Shown: positions 34,897 through 42,830, counted from the first letter of the stretch. The stretch is 64,000 bases of DNA from Micromonospora arborensis (GCF_003205615.1 NZ_PYBV01000022.1:1-64000), one strand, 5' to 3'. Program-made: numbers and translations. The notes: a model not told the origin generated them from the sequence alone.

Positions 34897-34977
34897 ATGA
34901 GCGAGCGCAACCAACGGGTCGACGGGGGCGCATCGACGCCGGTGACCGACGCCAACCGCCAGGAGGGGGTGGCGTGA
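34897..34977 (+). CDS. Possible 26-codon leader peptide
   Basis: ATG 34897 opens a short frame (MSERNQRVDGGASTPVTDAN, then RQEGVA) whose TGA (34975-34977) overlaps the GTG start of the GH3 gene at 34974. The ribosome binding site of the next gene (AGGAGGGGG) lies inside it. No cysteine, proline run or rare-codon cluster that would mark a classic attenuator is visible. It could simply couple translation. Confidence 0.3.
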   Translation: MSERNQRVDGGASTPVTDANRQEGVA

Positions 34978-36464
34978 CCACGCCCACCGGGCACCTCCCG
35001 GCCCTCGCCGCCGCCGTCCTGCAACCCGGGTTCGTCGGCACCACCCCGCCACCGTGGGTGTGCCGCTGGCTCGGCGAGGGCCTCGGTTCGGTGGTGCTCT
35101 TCGCCCGCAACGTCGTCGATCCCGAGCAGGTGGCGGCGCTCACCGCGACGTTGCGCGCCGAGCGTCCGGACGTCATCGTGGCGATCGACGAGGAGGCCGG
35201 CGACGTCACCCGGCTCGAGTCGGTCCACGGCAGTTCCCGGCCCGGCAACTTCGCTCTCGGCACGGTCGACGACCCGGGGCTGACCGAGGCGGTCGCCCGG
35301 GACCTCGGCGTCGAGCTGGCCGCGGCGGGGGTCACCCTCAACTACGCCCCGGACGCCGACGTCAACTCCAATCCGGAGAACCCGGTGATCGGCGTCCGCT
35401 CGTTCGGTGCCGACCCGGCGCTGGTCGCGCGGCACACCGCCGCCTGGGTCCGCGGGCTGCAGGCCGGAGGCGTCGCCGCCTGTGCCAAGCACTTCCCCGG
35501 GCACGGCGACACCCGCGTCGACTCACACCACGATCTGCCCCGGATCACCGCCGACCGGGACCGGCTGGACGCCTGCGAGCTGGCTCCGTTCCGGGCCGCC
35601 GTCGCCGCCGGGGTGCAGGCGGTGATGACCGGCCACCTGCTGGTGCCCGCCCTCGATCCGCAACTGCCGGCCACGCTGAGTCGACGCATCCTGGGTGGGC
35701 TGCTCCGCGACGAACTGGGCTTCTCCGGCGTGGTGGTGACCGACGCGGTGGAGATGCGCGCCGTCGCCGACCGGTACGGCTTCGCCGGTGCGACGGTCCG
35801 CGCCCTCGCCGCCGGGGCCGACGCGATCTGCATCGGCGGCGAACGGGCCGACGAGCAGGCGGCCCGCGAGCTGCGCGACGCCATCGTCACCGCGGTCGTC
35901 TCCGGTGAGCTGCCCGAGGAACGCCTCGCCGAGGCGGCCAAGCGGGTCGGTCAACTCGCCGCCTGGACGGTGGCCGCCCGCACCGCCGGTTCGGCCGTCG
36001 CGCGCGGCGCCGCCGACGTCGGGCTGGTCGCCGCCCGCCGGGCCATCCGGGTCACCGCCGGCCCCAGCGCGACGGTCGCGCTGCCGTTGACCCGCGCCGC
36101 GCACGTCGTCGAGTTCGAGCCGCTGCGCAACATCGCCATCGGTGCGGAGACCCCGTGGGGCATCGGCGCACCGCTGGGCGAGCTGCTGCCCGGCACGGAC
36201 ACGGTCCGCTACGCCGAACCCGATGTACCGGCCGACCCCGGCGCCGGGGCGGGCTCCCGCCCACTGGTCCTGGTGGTCCGCGACCTGCACCGGCACGACT
36301 GGATGCGCGCGGCGGTGCAGCGCGCCTTGGTCGCCCGCCCGGACGCGGTCGTGGTCGAGCTGGGCGTGCCCGAGCTGATCACCGGGACGGTGCACCTGGC
36401 CACCCACGGCGCCACCCGGGCCAGCGGCCGGGCCGCCGCCGAGGTACTGACCGGCACCCGTTGA
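34974..36464 (+). CDS. Glycoside hydrolase family 3 protein (NagZ-like)
   Basis: 496 residues. The catalytic barrel contains the GH3 NagZ signature KHFPGHGDTRVDSHHDLP, with the His-Asp pair used as general acid, and the nucleophile aspartate in VVVTDAVEMRAV. The C-terminal 150 residues form a second alpha/beta domain. Such enzymes release N-acetylglucosamine from peptidoglycan fragments or chitobiose. No signal peptide is visible, so a cytosolic role in cell-wall recycling is likely. GTG 34974 has AGGAGGGGG 4 nt upstream. Confidence 0.87.
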   Translation: MTTPTGHLPALAAAVLQPGFVGTTPPPWVCRWLGEGLGSVVLFARNVVDPEQVAALTATLRAERPDVIVAIDEEAGDVTRLESVHGSSRPGNFALGTVDDPGLTEAVARDLGVELAAAGVTLNYAPDADVNSNPENPVIGVRSFGADPALVARHTAAWVRGLQAGGVAACAKHFPGHGDTRVDSHHDLPRITADRDRLDACELAPFRAAVAAGVQAVMTGHLLVPALDPQLPATLSRRILGGLLRDELGFSGVVVTDAVEMRAVADRYGFAGATVRALAAGADAICIGGERADEQAARELRDAIVTAVVSGELPEERLAEAAKRVGQLAAWTVAARTAGSAVARGAADVGLVAARRAIRVTAGPSATVALPLTRAAHVVEFEPLRNIAIGAETPWGIGAPLGELLPGTDTVRYAEPDVPADPGAGAGSRPLVLVVRDLHRHDWMRAAVQRALVARPDAVVVELGVPELITGTVHLATHGATRASGRAAAEVLTGTR

Positions 36465-36488
36465 CCGGGGGCCGGACGGGCCGACGCC

Positions 36489-36533
36489 GATCTGGCCGGC
36501 GCTGATCCGGTCGGCGCCGACCCGGTCGGCGCT
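36489..36533. repeat. Three 15-bp tandem units at convergent gene end
   Basis: GATCTGGCCGGCGCT, GATCCGGTCGGCGCC and GACCCGGTCGGCGCT follow each other at 36489-36503, 36504-36518 and 36519-36533. The last one contributes two bases of the GNAT stop codon (36532-36534). They are non-coding between GH3 and GNAT. Confidence 0.65.
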
Positions 36534-36819
36534 AGGGGAGGTCGGCGACCAGGTCCGCGTACTCGGGGTGCTTGTCGATGAACGCGGCCATGAAGGAGCA
36601 CTGCGGCACCACCTTGGTGCCGCGGGCGCGGATCTCATCCAGCGTGCCCCGCATCAGCGCGCCCCCCACGCCCTTGCCCTGGAAGTTCCGGTCCACCTCG
36701 GTGTGGGTGAAGACCAGGATCTCCCCGCGCGCCAGGTACGCGGTGAAGCCGGCCAACGCGTCGTCGATGAGGATCTCGAAGCGGTGCTTCGCCGGGTTGT
36801 CCTCGACCAGGGTGCTCAT
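36532..36819 (-). CDS. GNAT family N-acetyltransferase (small, YjdJ-like)
   Basis: 95 residues, a minimal GNAT fold. The acetyl-CoA pyrophosphate loop is NFQGKGVGGALMRG (about residues 45-58), and the surrounding strands (ILVFTHTEVD, VVPQCSFMAAF) fit the COG2388-type small acetyltransferases. Substrate unknown. GGGGAG lies 8 nt before ATG 36819, which overlaps the stop of the PLP-enzyme gene by 4 bp (ATGA), so they share an mRNA. Confidence 0.82.
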   Translation of the reverse strand: MSTLVEDNPAKHRFEILIDDALAGFTAYLARGEILVFTHTEVDRNFQGKGVGGALMRGTLDEIRARGTKVVPQCSFMAAFIDKHPEYADLVADLP

Positions 36820-38042
36820 CCGGCCATTCTCCCCGCACCGTCGATCAGCGCGTCCAGTTCGCCGAGCAACCGGTCGACCTCGTCGGCGGTGTTGTAGTGG
36901 TAGATGCTGGCCCGCACCGCGCCGCCACTGTCGCGCAGACCCATCAACCGGAAGTACTCGTAGGCGTAGTAGTCGCCGACGGAGAGGCAGAACCCGGCCG
37001 CGCCGAGCGCCTCGTGGGTGGCTGCCGGTGACATCCCGGCGACCCGGAACGAGACCGTCGGGCACCGCCGGACCGGCGAGCCGTAGACGGTGATCGCCGG
37101 CCGCTCCGCCAGCCCGGCGAGCAGCCGGTCCAACAGGGCCTCCTCGTGTGCCTGAGCGGCGGCCAGCCCGGCCCTCAGCCGTGCCCGCCGGTCGCCGACC
37201 GCGTCCGGGTCCAGGCCCGCCAGGTGATCCACCGCGGCGGTCACACCGGCCAGCAGCGGGAAGCTCGGCGTGCCGTACTCGAAGCGGTCCGGCACCGCGT
37301 CCGAGGACGGCACCAGCTTCGCCGGGTGCAGGGCCTCCCACCGGGCCGGGTCCGCCACCATCGCCGCCAGGTGCGGTCCGGACCACTTGTAGGCGCTGGT
37401 GACCAGGAAGTCGGCACCGAGCGAGGTCAGGTCGGTCGGCCCGTGCGGCACCGAGTGCACCCCGTCGACGTAGACCAGCGCACCGACCGCGTGCGCGGTC
37501 TTGGCGATCGCCGGCACGTCCGGCATGGTGCCGATGGCGTTGCTGCCGGCGGTGACCGCGACCAGCCGCGTCCGCTCGCCGACCAGGTCGGCGTACTGGG
37601 CGGCGGGCAACTCGCCGGTGTGCCGGTCGACCTCGGCCCAGCGCACGGTCGCGCCGGCCGCCTCGGCGGCCTGCACCCACGGCCGCACGTTCGAGTCGTG
37701 GTCGAGCCGGGAGACCACCACCTCGTCGCCCGGGCACCAGGTCGCGCCGACCGTGCGGGCCAGGGTGTACGTCAGCGCGGTGGCGCTCGGGCCCAGCACC
37801 ACCCCGGACGGGTCGGCACCGAGCAGGTCGGCCACCGCCGAGCGAGCCTCGGCCACCAACTCCAACGACCGGCGACCCGGCACGTTGGCGGCGCTGCGGT
37901 TACCGACCGCGGTACGCATGGCGGCGGTGATCGCGTCGATCACACCGGCCGCGGTCTGGGTGCCGCCGGCACCGTCGAAATGGACGAAGCCCTCGGTCAG
38001 GGCGGGGTAGGCGGCCCGGGTGCGGGCGATGTCGAAGGGCAT
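36816..38042 (-). CDS. Cysteine-desulfurase-like PLP enzyme (class V aminotransferase fold)
   Basis: 408 residues. VHFDGAGGTQTAAGVIDAI is the N-terminal substrate loop, and the PLP-binding lysine is in TSAYKWSGPHLA preceded by VYVDGVHSVPHG. It belongs to the TIGR01976 cysteine-desulfurase-family group rather than to IscS/SufS: an obvious mobile catalytic cysteine loop is not visible, so the reaction may be lyase or epimerase type. It is translated together with the GNAT gene downstream. Confidence 0.83.
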   Translation of the reverse strand: MPFDIARTRAAYPALTEGFVHFDGAGGTQTAAGVIDAITAAMRTAVGNRSAANVPGRRSLELVAEARSAVADLLGADPSGVVLGPSATALTYTLARTVGATWCPGDEVVVSRLDHDSNVRPWVQAAEAAGATVRWAEVDRHTGELPAAQYADLVGERTRLVAVTAGSNAIGTMPDVPAIAKTAHAVGALVYVDGVHSVPHGPTDLTSLGADFLVTSAYKWSGPHLAAMVADPARWEALHPAKLVPSSDAVPDRFEYGTPSFPLLAGVTAAVDHLAGLDPDAVGDRRARLRAGLAAAQAHEEALLDRLLAGLAERPAITVYGSPVRRCPTVSFRVAGMSPAATHEALGAAGFCLSVGDYYAYEYFRLMGLRDSGGAVRASIYHYNTADEVDRLLGELDALIDGAGRMAG

Positions 38043-38137
38043 GTCCGGACCCTAGCCGGTGCCCTTCGTGCCCTGGTCGGCCGCCGGGTGATCACCGTTG
38101 GGCGGGGCCATCGCGTTCGTCTCGTACCCTTGGCGAG

Positions 38138-38503
38138 GTGACGAAACGACCCGCCACCATCCCAATGGCCCCCATTCGCCGCGCTGCCGGCCTTTTCGCC
38201 GGTCTGGCGCTCGGACTTGCCGTGCTCGCCGGCTGCAGCTCGCAGGGCGCCTCCACCGACTGTGCGGTGGACGCCTGCACGGTCACCTTCGATCGGGGTG
38301 TCGACGCGAGGACCACCATCCTGGGCATCGAGGCCAAACTGGTCGGCGCCGAGGGCGACCAGGTGACCGTCGAGGTCGCCGGGGAGCAGCTCACCCTCAC
38401 CACCGGGCAGCAGGCCGCCGAGGCCGGTGGTTTCTCGGTCACCCTGGACAGCGTCACCGACCAGCAGGTCAAAATTCGCGTAGCACGTAACCCGGGCAGC
38501 TGA
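38138..38503 (+). CDS. Putative lipoprotein
   Basis: 121 residues. A signal peptide of about 31 residues ends in the lipobox LAGC, so the protein should be lipid-anchored outside the membrane. The mature part is a small beta-rich domain (TVTFDRGVDARTTILGIEAK, QVTVEVAGEQLTLT). No family is recognised. GTG 38138 has no spaced Shine-Dalgarno; TACCCT at 38125-38130 would place transcription start close to the GTG, so the message may be leaderless. The alternative start is ATG 38165. Confidence 0.7.
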   Translation: MTKRPATIPMAPIRRAAGLFAGLALGLAVLAGCSSQGASTDCAVDACTVTFDRGVDARTTILGIEAKLVGAEGDQVTVEVAGEQLTLTTGQQAAEAGGFSVTLDSVTDQQVKIRVARNPGS

Positions 38504-38561
38504 GCTGGCGGGCGGCGGTGGCCGACGTTTGGGGATCTTCGAAACCGGAGATTGTGACGCC

Positions 38562-39383
38562 ATGTCACTCACCCGTAGCGCCGAAGCCACCGCCTCCCGA
38601 ACGGCGGACAGCCGGTGGCTGGAAGTCCTCGCCCGGGCCGGCTTCATCGGCTACGGCATCGTCCACCTGCTCTTCGCCTGGTTGGCGTTGCAGATCGCGT
38701 TCGGCACGTCGTCCGACGACGGCGACCAGTCCGGCGCACTGCGTACCCTCTCCGCACAGCCCCTGGGTAAGTTCCTGGTCATCGCCACCGCGATCGGCCT
38801 GCTCGCGATGGCGATCTGGCAGGCGCTGGAGGCGGCGGTCGGGCACCGCGCCGAGCGGGGCAAGGAGCGGGTCACCGAACGGTTCGCCTCGGCCGGCCGG
38901 ACCATCGTCTACCTCTACTTCGCCTGGACCGCCTTCAAGGTCTTCAAGGACGCCTCGTCGAACAGCGCCGACCAGCAGGAGGCGTTGACCGGCAAGCTGA
39001 TGACCTCCAGCGGTGGCCGCTGGCTGGTGGGCCTGGCCGGGCTGGTGCTCGCCGCGATCGGTGTCGGCCTGGTCATCTACGGGGCCGTCAAGCGGTTCGA
39101 GAAGCACCTCAAGACCGGTGAGATGAGCCCGAAGACCCGCACGCTGGCCCGCCGGCTGGGCATGGCCGGGTACATCGCCAAGGGCGTCGCGTACGGCATC
39201 GCCGGTCTGCTGGTCATCGTCGCGGCGGTGAACTACGACCCGGAGAAGGCCCGTGGTCTGGACGCCGCGCTGCACACGCTGCGCGAGCAGTCCTACGGCG
39301 TGTTCCTGCTGACCCTGGTCGCCCTGGGCATCGCCGCCTTCGGCGTCTTCTGCTTCCTCCAGTCCCGGTACCGCAAGGTCTGA
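38562..39383 (+). CDS. DUF1206 family membrane protein
   Basis: 273 residues with six hydrophobic helices in three similar pairs (ARAGFIGYGIVHLLFAWLAL; YLYFAWTAFKVF; AGYIAKGVAYGIAGLLVIVA). The repeated ARxG-IGYGxVHLLxA pattern is the DUF1206 signature. Location is the inner membrane; function is unknown. ATG 38562 is preferred to 38529 because the family homology begins near it; GGAG is 11 nt upstream. Confidence 0.85.
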   Translation: MSLTRSAEATASRTADSRWLEVLARAGFIGYGIVHLLFAWLALQIAFGTSSDDGDQSGALRTLSAQPLGKFLVIATAIGLLAMAIWQALEAAVGHRAERGKERVTERFASAGRTIVYLYFAWTAFKVFKDASSNSADQQEALTGKLMTSSGGRWLVGLAGLVLAAIGVGLVIYGAVKRFEKHLKTGEMSPKTRTLARRLGMAGYIAKGVAYGIAGLLVIVAAVNYDPEKARGLDAALHTLREQSYGVFLLTLVALGIAAFGVFCFLQSRYRKV

Positions 39384-39403
39384 GCTGGTCGAATCTGAGG
39401 ATG

Positions 39404-39438
39404 ACGGGCACTCTTGGGCTTTTGCCCGGAGTGCCCGT
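39404..39438. terminator. Hairpin terminator after DUF1206 gene
   Basis: ACGGGCACTC (39404-39413) pairs with GAGTGCCCGT (39429-39438), and the inner bases GGGC/GCCC extend the stem around a TTTT loop. It starts 20 bp after the stop at 39383 and separates this gene from the MscS gene. Confidence 0.7.
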
Positions 39439-39466
39439 CGCCTGATCGAAGGGGAGCCTCGAAGCC

Positions 39467-40654
39467 GTGCAGAGTTATCTCGAAACGGCCGTCGCCGCGC
39501 TCGTCGCGGCGGCGGTCGCCCTGTTCCTGGTCGAGGTCGTCCACCGGCTGACCCGCCGGTTCGGCCGTCGGTCACAGCTGCTGACCGAGCTGACCGATCA
39601 CGCGCACCGCCCGTTCCAGGTCGCCGCGACGGTCCTCGCCGTGCAGTTCGCCGTGCGCTTCAGCACCGGGTACGCGGTCGGCGAGACCTGGCGTCGGCAG
39701 TCGCTGCACCTGCTCGTCCTCGCTGTCATCGCCACCACCGCCTGGCTGGTCGCCGCCTTGCTGATCGTCGTGGAGGACACCGCGCTGGCCCGGTTCCGGG
39801 TCGACGTCCCCGACAACCGGCACGCCCGGCGGGTCCGGACCCAGGTGGTGATGCTGCGCCGACTGACCATCGCGGTGATCGTCATCCTGACCGTCGGCGT
39901 GATGCTGATGACCTTCCCGAGCGTGCGTGGCATCGGCGCCGGTGTGCTGACCTCGGCCGGCGTGGTCGGTGTGGTGGCCGCGCTCGCCGCGCAGAGCCTG
40001 CTCGGCAACGTCTTCGCCGGCCTGCAGCTCGCCTTCAGCGACGCCGTCCGGCTCGACGACGTGGTCGTCGTCGAGGGGGAGTGGGGTCGGATCGAGGAGC
40101 TGACCCTGAGCTACGTCGTCGTCCAGATCTGGGACGACCGGCGGCTGATCCTGCCCACCTCGTACTTCACCAGCAAGCCGTTCCAGAACTGGACCCGGAC
40201 CGAGTCGGCGGTGCTCGGCACCGCCGAGTTCGACGTGGACTGGGCGGTGCCGGTGCAGACGATGCGCGAGGAGTTGCGCCGCCTCGTCGAGGGCACCGAG
40301 CTGTGGGACGGGCGGGTCTGCGTCCTGCAGGTCACCGACGCCACCGGCGGGATGGTGCGGATGCGCGCGCTGGTCAGCGCCGCCGACGCGGGCAGTCTGT
40401 GGGACCTGCGCTGCCTCGTCCGGGAACACCTGGTGGCCTGGATCCGGGACAATCGCCCGACCGCGATGCCCCGGTTGCGCACCGAGTTGGGCGACTCCAG
40501 CAGCGACCTGCCCTGGCAGTGGGTGCAGCCGAGGCGGCCCGTCCGCCGCCGCACCGACACCGAGGCGCCGGACGACGCGCGTGTCTTCGGCGGCAGCGAC
40601 GACGGCGAGGCCCGCAGCGAAGCCTTCGTAGGCCCCGAGGAATCCCGCCCCTGA
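39467..40654 (+). CDS. MscS-family mechanosensitive ion channel
   Basis: 395 residues. Four hydrophobic helices precede the pore/beta domain: GVVGVVAALAAQSLLGNVFAG is the glycine/alanine-rich pore helix, LQLAFSDAVRLDDVVVVEG starts the beta domain and NWTRTESAV its end. The C-terminal 100 residues are soluble and end in a disordered acidic tail. It should open under membrane tension to release solutes during hypo-osmotic shock. It starts at GTG 39467 with GGGGAG 11 nt upstream. Confidence 0.88.
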   Translation: MQSYLETAVAALVAAAVALFLVEVVHRLTRRFGRRSQLLTELTDHAHRPFQVAATVLAVQFAVRFSTGYAVGETWRRQSLHLLVLAVIATTAWLVAALLIVVEDTALARFRVDVPDNRHARRVRTQVVMLRRLTIAVIVILTVGVMLMTFPSVRGIGAGVLTSAGVVGVVAALAAQSLLGNVFAGLQLAFSDAVRLDDVVVVEGEWGRIEELTLSYVVVQIWDDRRLILPTSYFTSKPFQNWTRTESAVLGTAEFDVDWAVPVQTMREELRRLVEGTELWDGRVCVLQVTDATGGMVRMRALVSAADAGSLWDLRCLVREHLVAWIRDNRPTAMPRLRTELGDSSSDLPWQWVQPRRPVRRRTDTEAPDDARVFGGSDDGEARSEAFVGPEESRP

Positions 40655-40770
40655 CCCGTCCGGAACACCCACCCCACACACGACGGTGGCCGGCCGGGCC
40701 CGACATGCCTAGACCGGACAAATCGCCCAACGGCCAACCATGGGTAGGCCTCCGTGGCCTGCCATCGGCA

Positions 40771-40849
40771 TGGTCAACTCCAGATCACCGACATTGCGGT
40801 ATCCGGCGCACGGGATACCCCAACCACGGCGACGTTGTGTCGATCTTGC
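40771..40849. repeat. Imperfect palindrome, degenerate copy of the 49471 element
   Basis: The 79-bp block aligns without gaps to 49471-49549 at about 59 of 79 positions. Conserved blocks include GGTATCC (40799-40805), GGATAC (40813-40818), CCAAC (40820-40824) and GTCGATC (40839-40845). Its own two arms still pair at about 22 of 34 positions. It is an ageing member of a dispersed palindromic family. Confidence 0.65.
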
Positions 40850-41089
40850 TCCCGTAGCCGCGACGATCATGGACTTGGCGGGGAGGTATGCCCGGTTTTT
40901 CCCCCGCCATCCTCATGGTCAGCCCTGCCGATGTGGGTGGGCGGGGGAGAGGGGTCCGGGTGGGAGGTTTGGTCGGGCTTGGGTGGGGGATCTGCTGCCG
41001 GACGTCTCTGGCGCGATCGACTGGGCCGGGGTTCCGGCTCTCCGGCGCGGCGTCCGGACAACGGGGACGGTGAGCTGCTCGGCGCGTCT

Positions 41090-41095
41090 TAGGAT
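41090..41095 (+). promoter_or_regulatory. -10 box of the holin/DUF3618/DUF4235 operon
   Basis: TAGGAT lies 53 bp before ATG 41149. No strong -35 hexamer is seen, though GGACGG at 41066-41071 sits 18 bp upstream. The leader then carries AAAGGAGG just before the start codon. Confidence 0.45.
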
Positions 41096-41148
41096 TGACG
41101 GGCGGCGACTTCGGGCATACAGCGCGGTGATGAGGAAAGGAGGACAGC

Positions 41149-41583
41149 ATGGCTGACGTGGCGAACGCCCGCACATCCCGCAACGGGAGCGAGCCCTCCA
41201 CCGCCGAGTTGGTGCAACGAGCCACCGAGCAGGTCTCCCGCCTGGTGCGGGACGAACTGGCGCTGGCCCGGGCAGAGTTGACCCAGAAGGGCAAGCACGC
41301 AGGCATCGGAATCGGCCTGTTCGGCGGCGGCGGGGCCCTGGCATTCTTCGGGCTGGGCGCGCTGGTCGCCACGGCGATCCTGCTGCTCGACCTGGTGTTG
41401 CCCGCATGGGCCGCCGCGCTGATCGTGACGGTGGCCTGTTTCCTGGTGGCCGGCATCCTCGCCCTGGTGGGCAAGAAGCAGGTCAGCCGGGCCGTCCCGC
41501 CGATGCCGTCGGCCACGGTCCGCAGCCTCAGGGCCGACATGGACACCGTCGCCGCCGCCGTGAAGGACAGGGGGCGGCAATGA
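41149..41583 (+). CDS. Phage-holin-like membrane protein (PF07332 family)
   Basis: 144 residues. A charged N-terminal helix (ELVQRATEQVSRLVRDELAL) is followed by two membrane helices (GIGLFGGGGALAFFGLGALV; AWAAALIVTVACFLVAGILA). This is the actinobacterial holin-X family, chromosomal proteins that are not phage lysis genes here; no phage genes are near. It is the first gene of a three-gene envelope operon, with ATGA overlap into the next. Confidence 0.85.
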   Translation: MADVANARTSRNGSEPSTAELVQRATEQVSRLVRDELALARAELTQKGKHAGIGIGLFGGGGALAFFGLGALVATAILLLDLVLPAWAAALIVTVACFLVAGILALVGKKQVSRAVPPMPSATVRSLRADMDTVAAAVKDRGRQ

Positions 41584-41954
41584 CGGGCAACGGGACCGGC
41601 GACACGGAGGCGCTCCGTGAGGAGATTCGTCGCACCCGGGTCGAGTTGGGCGAGACGATGGAGGCGTTGGCCGCCAAGGCCGACGTCAAGGCGCGCCTGA
41701 AGGAGTCCGCCGGCCAGGCGAAGGAGCGGATGCGCGAGCAGGCGGCGCAGACCGTCGCCCGGGTTCGCGGGCAGGCGGTGCGAGGCGCCGGCATGGCGCG
41801 GGCACAGGCCTACGAGAAGGGTGGGTTGGTGCGCGCGCAGGCGCACGACAGGGGCGAGGTGCTGCGCCGCAACCCGCTGCCGTGGGCGGCTATCGCTGCC
41901 GGTGCGGTGGCCACCGTGGTGGTACTGATGATCGTGCGGGGGAGGCGTAGGTGA
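41580..41954 (+). CDS. DUF3618 family protein
   Basis: 124 residues. The start is EALREEIRRTRVELGETMEA, the DUF3618 signature, followed by KADVKARLKESAGQAKERMR amphipathic helices and a single C-terminal membrane span (PWAAIAAGAVATVVVLMIVR). It looks like a membrane-anchored coiled coil. Function unknown. It overlaps both neighbours by 4 bp (ATGA upstream, GTGA downstream). Confidence 0.87.
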   Translation: MTGNGTGDTEALREEIRRTRVELGETMEALAAKADVKARLKESAGQAKERMREQAAQTVARVRGQAVRGAGMARAQAYEKGGLVRAQAHDRGEVLRRNPLPWAAIAAGAVATVVVLMIVRGRRR

Positions 41955-42223
41955 GCAAGAGTATCGGCAAGGCCGCGTACCGGCCGGTCGGCGTGTTGTT
42001 GGGTTTCGCCGCGGGCGCGGTGGCCGGCGCGATCTTCCGGCAGGTCTGGAAGGTCACGGCGGGCGACGGCGAGGCGCCCAGCGCGACCGACGAGGATCGC
42101 GGCTGGGGCGAGATCCTGGCCGCCGCGGCGTTGCAGGGGGCCATCTTCGCGGTCGTCCGGGCCGCCGTGGACCGGGGCGGCGCGGTCGGCGTCCGCCGGA
42201 TGACCGGCAGTTGGCCGGACTGA
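41951..42223 (+). CDS. DUF4235 family protein
   Basis: 90 residues with two membrane helices (PVGVLLGFAAGAVAGAIFRQ; EILAAAALQGAIFAVVRAAV) around an acidic loop (GEAPSATDEDRGWG), the DUF4235 pattern. It is the last gene of the trio; the constant company of a holin-like protein, DUF3618 and DUF4235 suggests a small membrane complex. It starts at GTG 41951 inside the stop of the DUF3618 gene. Confidence 0.86.
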   Translation: MSKSIGKAAYRPVGVLLGFAAGAVAGAIFRQVWKVTAGDGEAPSATDEDRGWGEILAAAALQGAIFAVVRAAVDRGGAVGVRRMTGSWPD

Positions 42224-42240
42224 CCACACAGCGACCTCAG

Positions 42241-42268
42241 CCCTCTTCCCGCATCGATGGGAAGGGGG
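42241..42268. terminator. Hairpin terminator after DUF4235 gene
   Basis: CCCTCTTCCC (42241-42250) pairs with GGGAAGGGGG (42259-42268) with one internal mismatch and an 8-nt loop, followed by CTTTC. It lies 17 bp after the stop at 42223. Confidence 0.65.
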
Positions 42269-42512
42269 CTTTCGCATGGTGTCGGACGCCGCCCAGCGGA
42301 TCCAAGGCATCCGTCAGGTCACATGTCGGAGAAATTCGTTCCAGAGGTCGTGACAGACTTTTTGCGTACGTGATTTGCTGTTCCACGCTGTTGCGAGATG
42401 GCGTGGGTTGAGAGAAGTCTCCTCCGTGGGGGCCGCCTCAGACGCCGCTGCTCGAAAACGGCCAATCGGCCGGACGGCGTGCACGGCCACCAGTTTTTAG
42501 AGGGAGATACAC
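42269..42512 (+). promoter_or_regulatory. Upstream region and long leader of the cold-shock gene
   Basis: About 240 bp lie between the terminator and the csp start. The stretch 42355-42420 is unusually AT-rich for this genome (TTTTTGCGTACGTGATTTGC region) and probably holds the promoter. The last 90 bases include GGCCAATCGGCC and end with TTTTTAGAGGGAGATACAC before ATG 42513. A structured 5' leader of this sort is typical for cold-shock mRNAs, but I cannot define its boundaries. Confidence 0.4.
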
Positions 42513-42716
42513 ATGGCTCAGGGAACCGTGAAGTGGTTCAACGCTGACAAGGGCTTCGGCTTCATCACCGTCGATGGTGGGGGTGCTGACGTGTTCGTCC
42601 ACTTCTCGGCCATCCAGACCAGCGGCTACCGCTCGCTGGAGGAGAACCAGCGGGTGGAGTTCGAGATCGCTCAGGGTCAGAAGGGCCCGCAGGCCGAGCA
42701 GGTCCGTCCCATCTGA
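42513..42716 (+). CDS. cspA: Cold-shock protein, CspA family
   Basis: 67 residues, the full single OB-fold domain. It carries GTVKWFNADKGFGFITVDGG (residues 4-23) with RNP1 (KGFGFI) and RNP2 (DVFVHFSAI) intact. It binds single-stranded RNA and DNA as an RNA chaperone. AGAGGGAG lies 7 nt before the ATG. Two stacked hairpins follow the gene. Several csp paralogues are usual in actinomycetes, so the gene symbol names the family. Confidence 0.93.
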   Translation: MAQGTVKWFNADKGFGFITVDGGGADVFVHFSAIQTSGYRSLEENQRVEFEIAQGQKGPQAEQVRPI

Positions 42717-42721
42717 TTGTG

Positions 42722-42743
42722 CTGGCCGGCCCCCGCCGGCCAG
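42722..42743 (+). terminator. First hairpin after cspA
   Basis: CTGGCCGGC (42722-42730) pairs with GCCGGCCAG (42735-42743) around a CCCC loop, 6 bp after the stop codon. It is likely to stabilise or end the csp message. Confidence 0.6.
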
Positions 42744-42769
42744 TGGGACGATCCGGCCAGGGTCATTAC

Positions 42770-42803
42770 AAAGCCCCGTATCCCGTCCGGGATACGGGGC
42801 TTT
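42770..42803. terminator. Strong bidirectional terminator between cspA and the convergent gene
   Basis: AAAGCCCCGTATCCCG (42770-42785) pairs perfectly over 16 bp with CGGGATACGGGGCTTT (42788-42803), with a 2-nt loop. A-run on one side and T-run on the other make it a true intrinsic terminator in both directions, serving cspA and the minus-strand gene ending at 42831. Confidence 0.9.
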
Positions 42804-42830
42804 CCCCTGGGTCGACTGTGGACCGGCGGG

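Larger units (their letters stand above)
40655..41148. other. Intergenic region without a gene
   Basis: 494 bp with no convincing coding frame on either strand. It contains the imperfect palindrome at 40771-40849, a G-rich stretch (about 40930-41000), and the promoter of the holin-like operon at 41090-41095 with its ribosome binding site AAAGGAGG at 41137-41144. Confidence 0.6.

Noticed and set aside
41149..41583. Possible prophage because of a holin-like gene
   Set aside because: The PF07332 family is a chromosomal actinobacterial protein; no integrase, capsid, lysin or att repeat is near.
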